A stretch of 64,000 nucleotides of DNA from Skeletonema tropicum (GCA_037178625.1 CM074131.1:3286001-3350000), one strand, 5' to 3'. Shown: positions 8,142 through 20,286, numbered from the stretch's first letter. Made by a program: numbers and translations. The notes: generated from the letters alone by a model not told the origin.

Positions 8142-11100
8142 ATGTGGTCGCCAGTGACCTCCGATGACTCATCCACCTCCTCCGCTTCCGACAACAACAA
8201 CGAACCACTCACCATTCACGACATTGAAAAATGGCACACTCGAACGAATGCTGCCTTTATGCAACGATCGTTCAATACCGATACGTCCACGCTTGGAAAC
8301 ACAGCGGAGGAGGATGAGCAGAGTAGTACCATGATGATTGCAAAGGGTACATCGAATGAAACTACCGAGCAGGGATCGGTAGGAGGTTCCTCTGCTGCTG
8401 ATGGGAGTGTAGTAGTGGAGGGTCATTCTCATGGTGGTGGTGGGAATGATGGTAAGAATCCTGCAGCAGATAATGCTTCGTCACGTCAGGTGGTCGCTGG
8501 ACTTTTCTGGAAAGATGACGAGGGTTATGCTGGAACGTACACTGGGGAAGTGAACGATGACAATGTCCCCGATGGACTTGGACTGATCCGATACGATGCA
8601 AGTGGCGGTGAACAAGAGGGGGAATGGAGAGATGGGACTCTCATACGGAAAAAGGGTGCCTCGCCCTCCAACAAGAATTCATCATTGAGCACCATTGAAG
8701 AAGAAAAATCGCACAAGACACCATCGATCAAATATACTGACGAATTTGCCAATTTCCTCGCCGCCAAGCAAATTGGCATTGGCATCGAAGGTGAAGACGA
8801 AGACACAACCCACATGCAACGTCGCTTCTCTCAATCATCCAACAGTATGGCTGCCAATACCACCGGAAACAATTCCAATGCTCGTGACTTTGCAGATGAT
8901 TTGTACAGTAGTACCAGCACACGAACGAGTAACAATCTCTATTATGCCAGTAGTGACAACTCCCGCAAGGGTCATTTGTATTGCAGTACCAACTCAAGGC
9001 ATTCAAGTGACAATAGTTCACGCAAGGGTCCTTTATACTCGAGTACAAATTCCAAGCATTCCAGTGACAATAATTCACAACAGCAACGCAAGGGTCATTA
9101 TCTATTTTCAAGTACCAATTCGTCCAGACCAGAGCAATATCATCCGTATAGGTCATCCATTACCAAGAGAAGTCCGGGTGAATCTACCACCCACGAAGGG
9201 TCCGATTCGGATAGTGACCGGGACTCCATTAGTAGTGGTGATGGTAACTACCTCGATTATATTGATCGGAATAGTCATCAACAGAAACAGAATCATCATC
9301 AGGAAGATTTGGGATTGGTGGCGGAGGAGAAAGAACGAGCGTCTGCTGGTTCGGATAGCAGCAGAGGCAAAAGTACAAGTGTTGATAACAATAGAAATGA
9401 TGCAAGAAGTGATGACAGCCGAAATACAAGTGACAACAGCCGGAATGCAAGTGACAACAGCAGGAATACACGCGACAACAGCCGAAATACTGATGATTAT
9501 CGACCAAATGAAACAAAAGTTGTTCCACATGAAACTATTGACGCAATACAGAAGCTGATGGCAAATGATAGTAATGTTCAATACGATAGCGAGGAAAGCA
9601 GCGATGCCGATGAAAATTATGACAATGATTCTGTTCGCTCATCCACCGTGTTTAATTGGCACAAGGATAGGCGAAGATCAGTCGAATCAGCCTTCCCTGG
9701 AATAGTCGAAGATAGTGATGATGAAAACCGACCATCGATGAGTACACGTATGAAATATGATCTAGAAGACGATGAGGATGATGAGAATCAACCAAGAAGT
9801 CGTCGATGTTCTAGCCTTAGGGATGAAAATGGAAGAATTCGTAGTAGGTGGTGGTGCTATCTATTTTCTGTGTGCAGTATCATAAGTATTGTTGGGATTG
9901 CCATGATTTCCTGGGCAATGATACGCGTGCGGAAGAATAATAGGTACAACAATGACAATATGAGTGCACCGAAGCCGCATCAAGATGCTGGTACTAAATT
10001 ATCTCTTTCGTGGGAGAAGGATGTTGAATGTGCACCCATTACTATTGATATAACTACGGATCAATATGGAAATGAAACAACTTGGGTTTTGTACAAAGTG
10101 AAAGAGGTTAATGAAGACACAAACGCGTTCCAAGCAACACGAAAACAGTTGCGACCGGTAGCTTTTTCTGATGGTAATAGGAAAACGGAGGAAATAACGA
10201 ACAATGGATCTCAAGTCATTAGATCGGGTGGTCCATATACATACATTAATGCCACGGGGACTAACTACACTTCTCCTGTGTGCCTTCCAGAAGGAAACTA
10301 TAATTTTGTGGTCTCGGACGTTAATGGAATTTGCTGCCAATATGGTCTTGGGCAATATTTAATATACTTCAATGGTGGACGGACCATTCGTTATTCGCCT
10401 GGAGTGTTTACGACTGAGGAGATAACACCGTTCGAAGTGACTAGCGATGACGTCCTTGCTGCTTTGGCAACTGCGATTCCTTCTCAGTCGTTGAGCCCTA
10501 GCACGCCTATTTCGTTACCTCCATCATTGTCGCCATTGGTAAGCTGCGAGGAGTTCACTTGAAGATCAGTACTTGACTCTCTTTCTAACAATGTTACTGC
10601 TGTTTTTCTCCAACAGATCGTCCCAGGCAACATTTCAGCCATTCCTTCTCCTAAACCGACAGTAGCAATGGTAAGTTTATCGAAATTTCATACCTTATCT
10701 TGCTATTATCATGTCATCACTAACTATTCATGTTGCCTTGGTCAGGTCACTGGCAATAGTTCTGTTTCGTTGAACTCAGCTCCTCAATCGCCCAAGCCAA
10801 CTCTTTCCAATTCTACTGAAGAAATATTTCAGTCTTCGGAAATTTTACCACCATTGATGACTGGAAGCCCAATTTTGACACCAACCATTGCACCTTTGAC
10901 AACAGTTTCGCCTCCACCAATACTTTCTGAATCCGAATCCGTTGGGACCACACCTGAGCCTTCGATTTTGCCATTGCCAGAAACTGTTTCCCCAATTTTG
11001 AGCCAAACTACTGCACCAACTTCTGCATCGTTGTCACCTACACCAAGAATGACAATCATCACAACTTCCGAACCAACAGTAGAAACCAACAGCACAACCA

Positions 11101-13946
11101 GCTCGCCATCAACAATTGTAACTCCGTGGCCTTCTCGGTTGCCTTCATTTTCGCCATCATCAACTTTAACTTCCTCGCCTTCATTTTCACCGTCTCAATT
11201 TCCCGATTCTATTCTACCCACCAGAAGTAGCAATCCAACCGAAACAGCCCCACCGAGCACAAGCCCCACCGTCTTCAATCCACTTCTTGATACTGAACTT
11301 CTTGACAGCTTGTCAATTCCGTACACGGTATCTCATATCTTGACGGGTGAAGCTTCCACCGCTACAACATCCCGCCGTTTACAAGATGAAAGGATTAGCT
11401 CACTGTACGGCTTCTCTACAGCCGTGTCAGCTGACATGTCAGTCTTGGCGGTTGGGGCAGCAAACGCGATTGATGTGCATGGTAATAATACTGGAGCTGT
11501 ATATTTGTATAACATTGACAGTAGCGATGCTGAATCTAGTCCAACTCTAGTGCAGGTACTTTACGGATCGTACTCTGACGATGAGTTTGGGAATGATGTC
11601 AAGTTGTCAGACAATGGCAACAGGCTGGTTGTAGCTGCTCGATCCGAAAATGAGCAAGAAGGGGCCATTCGGATTTATGAACGCACCCCTGGAACGGACG
11701 GTCAATGGTACATAATTCGCACTATAGTAGGTGCTGGCGCTGGCTTCCGAGCAGGTTGGTCAGTAGCAATCTCAGGAGATGGCAATGTGGTAGCAATGGG
11801 AAGTACCAAGGGCAGTTCTAATGAAGGCGGGATGGTTATTTGCTATATTGCACCTGATTGGGGGTTGCATGGGTCAATTATTGAAGCCGAAACATCCCGA
11901 GATGTCTTGGGTTTCTCTGTTAGTTTAAGTGGAGACGGCACAATTTTAGCAGTAGGCAGTGTAAAGGCAGTGAGCCCTGATAGAGTGTCCAACGCAGGAC
12001 GAGCTGAGGTGTTTTCCTTTGATGGGACATCTTGGATTTCGCAGTTTCAGGTGTTTGGCGAATCGAAACAGGCCTATGTTGGGTCGTCTGTGGCATTGTC
12101 CAGGGACGGTAAACTGTTTGTAGTAGGTGGCTTGGGCTTCACTAACGATGGCGGGAGTACACCAGCTGTAGGCCGTTGCAGGGTCTTCGAGCGGACTGAG
12201 GCTGGAGAGTTTGAGCTGTTGAGTGAAATTGCTGGGAAGAACAGTCGTGAAGAGCTTGGCTGGTCGTCTTCAATCTCTGCCGATGGAAACAAGGTAGCTT
12301 GTGGAGGTAAGGGCGGGATGATGTTGGACTGGGGAGAGACAGGAGTAGCGCGCGTATGGGATCGGCAGAGTCTTGTGGAAAGTGAAGTGCTACCTCGAGG
12401 AGAGAGATTCTCTTCAATCGAAGGTGCCAGCTTTGGTTCATCGGTGTCTTTGTCGAGTGATGGTTCTTCACTAGTCGTGGGTGCATCGACATGGATCGGG
12501 TCAGCAACAGCGTCAGCTGCATCTGGCGCAGTACAAATTTTTGGCATCGGAGCACAATCTTTAAGCTCTCCGGCAGTTTCTCCTACGGACTTTGCTTCCG
12601 TTACAACTTCATCTCCGTATATTGGAACTGTATCGGAACAGACTACCACCATCCAGCCAACTAGTACTCCAACTGCACCCACACCACTGAGTGCACTGCC
12701 GACAAGCTCTGATCCACTCCTTGATGTGGAACTTCTTGACAGCTTGTCATCTCCTTACAGTATGACTCGTTTCTTAGAAGGCAACTCCGCTGATTCATTG
12801 TATGGCTTTTCTACAGCCTTGTCAGCTGACATGTCTGTCTTGGCTGTTGGAGCAACTAACGCAATCAATGAGAACGGCGACAACACTGGAGCTGTATATT
12901 TGTATAACATCGACCCCAGTGATGCTGGATCTAGCCCAACTCTAGTGCAGGTACTTTACGGATCAAACCCTGATGATGAGTTTGGGAATGATGTCAAGTT
13001 GTCAGACAACGGCAACAGGTTGGTTGTAGCTGCTCGATCGGAAAATGAGCAAGAAGGGGCCATTCGGATGTACCAACGTCGTCCTAATAATGCAAGTGGG
13101 ATATGGGAAGTATCAGGCACCATACTAGGAGAAGGCGCTGGCTTTCGAGCAGGTTGGTCAGTAGCAATCTCAGGAGATGGAATGGTTGTGGCAATGGGCA
13201 GTACCAAGGGCGGGCCGAACGGAGGCGGGATAGTTTCAACCTATATTGCACCAAGATGGGAATTGCATGGATCAATGATTGAAGCCGAAACAACGAGAGA
13301 CGTCTTGGGTTTCTCTGTCGCACTGAATGGGGATGGATCTATGGTCGCTGTAGGCAGTGTAAAGGCAACAAACCCTGATAGAGTTTCCAATGCAGGACGA
13401 GCTCAGGTGTTCTCCTTCGATGGGACATCTTGGATATCGCAGTTTGAGGTGTTTGGTGAAACGAAACAGGCTTATGTTGGATCGTCTGTGGCATTATCAG
13501 GAGACGGTAACTTGTTTGTAGTAGGTAGCAGGGGCTTCACCAACGATGGCGAGAGTGCACCGGCTGTAGGTCGCTGCAGGATCTTCGAGCGGACTGAGAC
13601 TGGAGAGTTTGAGCTGTTGTATACAATTGAAGGGAAGAACAGCAGGGAAGAGCTTGGCTGGTCATCTTCAATCTCTGCTGATGGAAACAAGGTAGCTTGT
13701 GGAGGTAAAGGCGGGCAGATGTTAGAGTTGGGAGAAACTGGAGTAGCTCGCGTTTGGGATCGACTGAGTCTTGAGGAAAGTGAAGTGCTCCCTCGAGGAG
13801 AGAGATTCTCTTCAATCGAAGGTGCTAGCTTTGGTTCATCAGTGTCTCTGTCCAGTGATGGTTCTTCGCTAGTTGTGGGAGCATGGCTATGGAATGGTGC
13901 TGATATCACTTCTCCTGGAGGTATATACTCATTTTCAACGTCTTAA
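8142..13946 (+). CDS. Very large single-pass membrane protein with duplicated beta-propeller ectodomain
   Basis: Three exons (8142-10538, 10617-10670, 10746-13946) join in phase 0 to about 1883 aa. In order: a MORN-like segment near residue 125 (GTYTGEVNDDNVPDGLGLIRY); a long Ser/Asn/Asp/Arg-rich cytosolic region; one membrane helix near residues 567-590 (WWCYLFSVCSIISIVGIAMI); a beta domain with CLPEGNYNFVVSD.GICC, seen in many stramenopile surface proteins; a Thr/Ser/Pro stalk; and two propellers of six to seven blades each, with repeats of the type (F/L)G.S(V/I)..S.DG..(V/L)AVG. The two propellers are tandem copies offset by about 1.43 kb. The likely topology puts the N-terminus inside and the propellers outside. 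The second intron is introner-like. Role unknown; adhesion or sensing is a guess. Confidence 0.85.
10671..10745 (+). mobile_element. Introner-like intron, copy B
   Basis: A 75-nt phase-0 intron (gtaagtttatcgaaatt at the start, tgttgccttggtcag at the end) with a ctaac branch-like word. It matches the intron at 1858-1933 at about 84% with one single-base gap. The neighbouring intron in the same gene (10539-10616, 78 nt) is unrelated, so this is not a general feature of local introns. Confidence 0.7.
11281..13940 (+). repeat. Tandem intragenic duplication of the propeller module
   Basis: The segment starting near 11281 (ending before about 12570) recurs from about 12714 to 13940. Long stretches are identical at the DNA level, for example aactctagtgcaggtacttt and atgagcaagaaggggccatt in both. 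I estimate about 85-90% nucleotide identity by eye over the conserved blocks. The linkers between modules are Thr/Pro/Ser-rich and diverged. This indicates a fairly recent duplication or ongoing gene conversion between the two modules. Confidence 0.9.
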
Positions 13947-14687
13947 TGTCGGTGCATCAATTCATTACTTCACATATTTCTTACTTTCATAACTAAATAA
14001 CATTTATTGATTGTCTCTTTTCTCTTTCTGTACAATACTACTACTATTGTGAGGTACCAACCAAATCAATAAGACAAAGTAAAACATGCAGAATTTGAAT
14101 CGATTATCGTAAAGCACGGACGTCAGACCTGTGTCTGGGCAGTGGATACGGAGCAAGATTGTCCTATTAGTTATTTGGTCCTATTCATCTCAACGATCTT
14201 TTGATTGTGTAACGCCTTCCCAGTTAGAAATTGCTTTGCGCTGCTACACCACTGGATGGAGGCAGAACCTGTCGCCACCATCTATCACCTACCACTCGAC
14301 AGACATGGATCCCAATTACTTATCAAGCAAAAAAGAAAGTTACATGATGTTTACCACCAAATTTAAGTTGGTCTTGGTCGGAACAATTGGCCATCACTAA
14401 TAGAGATCACACATCTAATGGGACTTTTGTCGGTCTTGTTTTCGGCGCTGACTCTTTCGGTTGCATGCGAACTCGACGTGCGACATCAATGCTCAGCATC
14501 TTCCACCGACCACAACCAACACCCTACCAACACATACAACCTCCAACAACACGCCATTCAACATTCCATTATTCATAGCTTGCAAGCTGCTGCTGAAATA
14601 CCGTTCCTGTTATCGTCACGGTCTGCGTATTTAAAAGAGTTATATTGCCACCACCTGGCCAAATTTCAAATCACATCTTACACACTC
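13947..14687. other. Intergenic region
   Basis: Frames at 14131-14400 and the upstream extension of the next gene (14418 onward) are open but show no domain or sensible N-terminus. I treat them as chance. The 50 bases before 14688 are AC-rich, as in other gene upstream regions here. Confidence 0.5.
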
Positions 14688-15482
14688 ATGTCCTCCGCCG
14701 ACAAATCTGCCTCCACAGAAGCACCCCAAGCACCCAGTGGCGACAATGGAAAGCGCCGCTCCTCCGACATATCCGGCTCCCGTCGCTTCTCCGACATATC
14801 CGGCTCCCGCCGGTCCTCCTTTGCCAGACGCGGCTCGGCCTTCTTCGCTGCCGCCCGTGCCTCCTTCGTACGCACCCGCGGGACAGGTGGCGCTTCCGTA
14901 GAGCAACTTCGTGGTACATCCGGATCGAATTACGAGGGGTATGCCAACATCCACCGTGGAGAAGGCGACTTTGATGCATTCAACATCTTCAGTTTCTGCT
15001 GTGGAAAACGATCGGAATTGTACTTTGTTCTAATTAAAGGATTTCACTGCTTCGTGTTTGAGAATGAAGATTCCAAATCTCCAAAGTATGCAATTGAATT
15101 GATAAATCGACAAGCGGTCATCCAACCTTCTCATGATACCATCATCCCACACGTGCCTCATCCAGGTGCCGCTCATGATACGGGATATACCACAGTACAT
15201 TTGGAAACAAGTTTGGGGGATGTGGAATATAAATTCACCTTTGCAAATATGGAAAAGAACACCGCGACGGAATTTTGCAATGCCGTGACTGTGGCGAGTA
15301 ATGATGCATCGGCGGAGAAGGTTCGTGAGAGGTTAGGACATGATAAGTTGTTGAATAAGAGGGCTAGTATGAGGTTTGCGAATGCGGTTGGTGCGGCCAA
15401 GGCGAAGGATCAGCCGGACGCACCGGTGACTTCGGCGGAGGTTATGGCTGGCATGCCTACTGTGAATACGGGAACAATCTAA
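14688..15482 (+). CDS. Small PH-like domain protein with Ser/Arg-rich N-terminus
   Basis: A 264-aa protein from MSSADKSAS. The open frame extends 90 codons upstream, but that part is compositionally unlike the rest, and the ATG at 14688 follows an AC-rich leader. Residues about 20-50 carry repeated RRSSDISGSRRFSDISGSRR units, good candidates for basophilic-kinase phosphorylation. Residues about 90-210 look like a pleckstrin-homology fold: ELYFVLIKGFHCFVFENE, then a beta-rich stretch, then a final helix (NTATEFCNAVTVAS) of the kind that closes PH domains. Lipid or protein binding is inferred only. No homologue is recognised with confidence. Confidence 0.75.
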   Translation: MSSADKSASTEAPQAPSGDNGKRRSSDISGSRRFSDISGSRRSSFARRGSAFFAAARASFVRTRGTGGASVEQLRGTSGSNYEGYANIHRGEGDFDAFNIFSFCCGKRSELYFVLIKGFHCFVFENEDSKSPKYAIELINRQAVIQPSHDTIIPHVPHPGAAHDTGYTTVHLETSLGDVEYKFTFANMEKNTATEFCNAVTVASNDASAEKVRERLGHDKLLNKRASMRFANAVGAAKAKDQPDAPVTSAEVMAGMPTVNTGTI

Positions 15483-15681
15483 TTACAATGAATGTGCATG
15501 AGTACTTGTGAAGAAATTAGGGGAAAAGGTGGTGTTAACATCGAGAGCTGTTAGAGAAGCATACTACTAAATTTCTGTTCTACTTGTATTACACACGTAT
15601 GCATGAAAGTTATCCCTTCTACTCAACATCAACTAATGGCAAATTCACAACTCGGCAGAATAGAACTGAAATTCATACTAT

Positions 15682-18600
15682 TCAGTCACACTTGTGTGTC
15701 AACGCACAAATTGCAGATCTGACAATGTTCTTAACCACACGAAAAATATTTCGATTTTGTTTTCTTTTCGTATCTCCACATGAAGAGGTCTCTTCTTTCT
15801 TCTCTGTTGCATTTTCCGTCTTGACAACAGGCTTCTTGACACTATCCAACTTAAGCTTTTGTGCACTAGTCTCTTCCAGAATCTTCTTTTCTGGAGGAGT
15901 TGGCTCGGGAGAGAATGTAGGCTTCACTTCGTCCTTAGTACTGTCATCAACCTTCTTCTTGACGCTATCCAACTCGTGATGTTGAGTATGAGTGTCTTCC
16001 ACGGTGTTCTTGGCTGGAGGAGTTGGCTTAGAAGAGAATGATGATTTTGCTTTGTCCTTAGTACTGTCTGCAATGTTATGATTGTTGAAATCACCAAGAC
16101 CAGTTTTCTTTGGAGTAGATCTTTCTTTGGGGACCGACTCGTTGGCTTTATTGGTAAAGTCAAGAACGGATTGTTTGTTCTGTGTATCAATGTCAGCTGG
16201 TGCCTTGTTGCTTTGAGTGACGCCAACCTCTGTCGGTATCTCTGGGATGTCATTGATTGGCATCATATTATTTAGTACTGTAGCTCCGATGCAAAGTCCG
16301 AAGCCAATTACAAATACAAACAATAGTTTGCTTCGTTGTATCCTGACAGATCCAAAGTTGTAGAATTGTTGATTAATTTCGAGCCCAGATGCATCCACCG
16401 CAATCTGGTGCTTTTCATTCAAGTACTTTGGTAGGGAGAACGTTGTGGGTGAGTTATTCCGAGTATCAATCACTTTTTGAGAGAGATTGTGATCAGTTGG
16501 GGCAGTTGCCCGAAGAGCCCATGATAGTGGGCTTAATGATCTTGTGAGTTCTCTTGGATCAAGATAATGCAACAGGAATCCGTCATTGTATTCCTTTACC
16601 AGTGCATTGAGTGTGTGAGGAGGCACTTGTTTCCTAAAAGAGGAGAGAAACGCATTTAATGTCAGTGAAACTGGAACAAGAAGCTTCTAAATGCAATCGC
16701 AAAGTACACTCACATGAAAGAAGTCGCAGTACAAATTGCCTCCTCCACAAATGAAATGATGTTCTCAGTACAGGACTTTTCATCTAAACTGAAGTTATCA
16801 ACTTCTGAGGTAAATGGATTTGGGAGATTCACTGATGAGAGCTCCTCCGTCAAATCAGTGAGAAGATTGTGCAAAATTTTCGAGAGGTGTTTATCTCTAG
16901 GAGACGATGGCTTCCTCGGAGACGACTGTGCAGGCTGTAAAAATTCTGCCTCATCTTGTGAAGTTTCTGCCTCATTCTCTACAGTCTGATTGAAAATATT
17001 TGGTTCTGAAAAGTCCCTCGGAGGTGGCTCCAGTGATGAAAGCAAGAATTTGTCTCTGTTTACTGGATGGCACACAAATGCAATCGACAAGTACAGAGGC
17101 ATAGATAGATGACTGGCAAGGAAAAAGTCAATGATTCTCGAAACAGCCTCAAGTGGCAAGTCTTCCTCTGAACAAAACCAAGAAGATATCCATTTCTTCA
17201 ACACTTCGGCGAATACAAAAATGCGAGTGTTCAGTAAACCATTGGCGGTAAGAGATGAGTATAATTCCTCATCAACGAGCTTCAGCACGGGAAAGAAGCT
17301 CAACGATAGAAGATCCCATCTCTTCTTCAAACTGCCTCTCTCTGGACACTTGGGAACAATCTCAAAATCGTCATTTGCATCTCCTCCTACACTACCAGAT
17401 TCATCGTCTATGCAGCTATGAAAACTAGCCTCACTACTGCTGCGCTGAATTCCCATCTTCACTTTTTCTCCATCGTTGGCTTCTTGCTCATACTCGATAC
17501 AAAACGTGGCCAAGTGACTCTCAATAATCTGCTTGAATACAAGAGATGCCAGAGATGGTGATTCCAAATGAAGCAACAGTATCGCAATAAGATCTTGCAT
17601 TCCAGGATAATACGACAATTTTGCAACAGCTGCGCCATTTCCGTATTGTTCCTTTTGTTCCATCAAGTAAAATGCAGAAGTAGCAATTTGAATCAATAGC
17701 TTCCGTTCTTTTGGACGCTTATCCTTCTTTACACGAGCTTTCAATGGGAATTGCTTATGATGGTGTCCTTGAGTATTGTTCTTCTGGTAAGGTCTGTAGG
17801 GACTGTGACTGTTGAGTTTCAGTATACCACTGGCGCCCGCCATGGCTGGAGACGGTGGCAAGATGAAGGGAGAGTTCAGTGGAGATGGATCAATTGATCG
17901 TCCATTCCCATTCTGTTCATTTTCTTTGTTCGTATTGACGAAGCGATTGTGAAAACTTCCCGATGACACAGACGACATATCCCGAAAGTTGTTGTTCGTG
18001 TTATTGGCAAATGCCGTGAAAGGTACACCTGCAGGAACTGACATCTTTTCGGACGTACCAAACGAAACTGATTTGGGCGTGCCAGAGCGTGAGTTTAAAT
18101 TGCAAGTTAGAGGGGTGCTACTACCACTAGTACCGTTACCGTTGGTAGATCCACCACCGCTGTAGGAAGAAAGATCTGTCATACTGGATGCCTGAGACAA
18201 GGTACTTGAGAAGTTGGATGGATAACTTTTTTTCTCATTCTTGCGTAGCCGACGTCTTTCTCTTTGTATGTGCCATAAGCTAGGTTCCATTTCTTGTCCC
18301 AGCTGACATTGGATCTCATCGTAGGTGCGGTCACTTCTTGATAATGCTGCTGCCGATGAGCCGGTTCTGTCCTCTTCCTGCTGTTGTTGAAGTTGATCAT
18401 TGCAATTAAACACAAGTTCATCGACACCCGCAAGCTTAATCCAACCAGATTTTCTACCAATTGAGAGGAGCAGCCCACCCGGCTGAATGGCAAGCGATCG
18501 CAAATGCCATAGATCGACTTGATCCACAAGTCCGACATCATCGGATTGATCTGAATTGTTATGCCGTGCACCCAATGCAGCGCTTATGATATCTCCGATA

Positions 18601-18722
18601 ACGCCGTCGACATCGACATTGTCATCTTGATGAAAATGCCGATAACCGAGGCAGCGAACAATTTCGCAGCCCTTGCCTTCTCTGTTGATCGGGCTGCTAC
18701 TGTTATCTTCTGCCGTATTCAT
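15682..18722 (-). CDS. TBC1D20/Gyp8-like TBC-domain protein with C-terminal membrane anchor
   Basis: Two exons (18722-16714 and 16633-15682, intron 80 nt) give about 986 aa; an AT|G codon is split across the junction. TBC1D20 family features are LRSLAIQPGGLL....GWIKLAGV near the start, YYPGMQDL around residue 371, and IIDFFLASHLSMPLYL later, matching the family's IYDFFLACHPLMPIY. The family stimulates GTP hydrolysis by Rab1-type GTPases at the ER/Golgi and has a C-terminal membrane helix; here one lies near residues 771-790 (LLFVFVIGFGLCIGATV). A Ser/Asn-rich insert of about 200 aa splits the TBC domain. Both catalytic finger positions look replaced (see findings). After the helix, a unit of about 38 aa beginning DSTKD and ending LDSVKK occurs twice. 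Divergent from the Mpv17 gene. Confidence 0.8.
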
Positions 18723-19244
18723 CTTTGCTTATGCAGCGTCCTGAATGTCTACTTATCCATTTGAAGTTCATCGACGGAATTGCAGGAAGAATGCATGCAC
18801 AAGATTGTCCATCTTTTGCATCGATGACGAGCCGTTCATTTGAATTTCATGTGTGTCGCAGGTCGCAGCACCATTGATATGTGAACATGTGTATCCATTC
18901 TGATCTGATAGATGGGAGTCCATAAGTAGGGAGTGTGTGACTCAGCCCTTCAAGCAAAGCATTCTTGCTTTCAAATCATTCCTTCTTTGACGCGTGCGTT
19001 CGCATGAGTTCCATTCTATTCCTTTTCTCTCAAAATCAGAAGCCCAGAATAGATATATAGGTACCATAAATAGCTGAAAAAGGCCATCATAATGGGCAAG
19101 CGCGCTGCCTGAAAGAATACTGAACAATTCCGCAGGTTCATTGTCATTGTTCGGTGCGACCATAATATAGACAAAAAAGTGTGTAATACTATCAGTAAAA
19201 AATTATTTTTCAGTTTGATCAAGAACAAAGGTGTATGATACATC
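18723..19244. promoter_or_regulatory. Shared divergent upstream region (TBC protein / Mpv17-like)
   Basis: This 522-bp interval separates two start codons facing away from each other, so it must hold both promoters. I see no clear TATA box or other named element. Confidence 0.4.
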
Positions 19245-20159
19245 ATGATGAAGGCAGAGGACGACGACATGATGAAGATAGCTCATGCTGGTGCAGACAA
19301 AGAAAAAAACAACGACGACGACAACTCGATCACACCGACTGAAGCTTCTTCCACAGACACTTCAGATATTGATGTGGACACTGACATTCCGGCCGACACG
19401 TCATCTTCTCCTTCGATAGCAAAACCGCCAACAGTAACTGTTCTAGTTGCTATTCTTGCAGTGCTGGCGGCTACATCAAGCAGAGAACATGCTGTTTCGT
19501 TCTTTACGTGGTACCTCGCTACATTAGAAGCAGCTCCATTAACCACAAAATGTGTAACTGGTGCTGTACTTGCGCTTGTAGGCGATTACTGTGCTCAGTG
19601 GTTTGAATGCACAAGTGAAGAACAGCAGCAGAGGCAGGAGCACAACATGTTGTATGAATGCAATTCCATACTTCAGAATACCGCCAGTTTACTCTCCATA
19701 CGCGGCAAGTATGATTACCGTCGGGGTTGGGCAACCGTGTTAGAGAACTTTCTCGTATCATGTCCTCTCCAGCACTATGCCTACGATTGCTTTGAATATA
19801 TTTTGCCGGTAGAAAGTGGAAGCGAACTATATCGTTCCTTTGCGGCGATGGTACACGTGCTTTTTGACTGTCTAGCACTAGATGCTGTGTTTGTGGCATC
19901 AGGAATCATCATCACGGGGTTATTTGAAGGGCACAGTCTCACCAACTATGTACTACCCAATTTGAAGCGTACCTATTTCGCAGCTCTCCGAGCAGCTCTG
20001 ATAACGAATCTATGTTTCGCTCCCGTGGAGTTTTTGTCATTCAGGTTCTTGCCACTTTCACTGCGTGTTTTGAGTGTAAATGGTGTAGACTTGGTATGGA
20101 ATGGAGTTGTCAGTTTTGCCTCCCATGGTGGAGCTGTGGTTGAACAAGCTGCTGCTTAA
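19245..20159 (+). CDS. Mpv17/PMP22 family membrane protein
   Basis: Single exon, 304 aa. The N-terminal 60 residues are acidic and Ser/Thr-rich and are not typical of the family. The family part then runs from WYLATLEAAPLTTKCVTGAVLALVGDYCAQ-like sequence (first helix and the conserved DxxxQ) through DYRRGW, LDQ-like positions (FDCLALDAVF) and the C-terminal signature FRFLPLSLRVLSVNGVDLVWN, matching the NF..VP...RV...N.....W consensus. Mpv17/PMP22 proteins are four-helix channels of mitochondrial inner or peroxisomal membranes. There is no obvious mitochondrial presequence, so location is open. A second ATG follows the first directly; either could start translation. Confidence 0.88.
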   Translation: MMKAEDDDMMKIAHAGADKEKNNDDDNSITPTEASSTDTSDIDVDTDIPADTSSSPSIAKPPTVTVLVAILAVLAATSSREHAVSFFTWYLATLEAAPLTTKCVTGAVLALVGDYCAQWFECTSEEQQQRQEHNMLYECNSILQNTASLLSIRGKYDYRRGWATVLENFLVSCPLQHYAYDCFEYILPVESGSELYRSFAAMVHVLFDCLALDAVFVASGIIITGLFEGHSLTNYVLPNLKRTYFAALRAALITNLCFAPVEFLSFRFLPLSLRVLSVNGVDLVWNGVVSFASHGGAVVEQAAA

Positions 20160-20286
20160 ATGCTGTTGCTGCCTTGTGAAGTTGTTACAGTGTCTATTTG
20201 GATGTAGAATATACGTTGCAGGATGTGCCTAATTTATTAATACATTGATGTTCAAAGTCATTACAACACGCTCAACCTGCACAATA

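Noticed and set aside
9153..9581. Antisense frames within the Ser/Asn-rich part of the large membrane-protein gene
   Set aside because: They are shadows of low-complexity coding sequence on the opposite strand.
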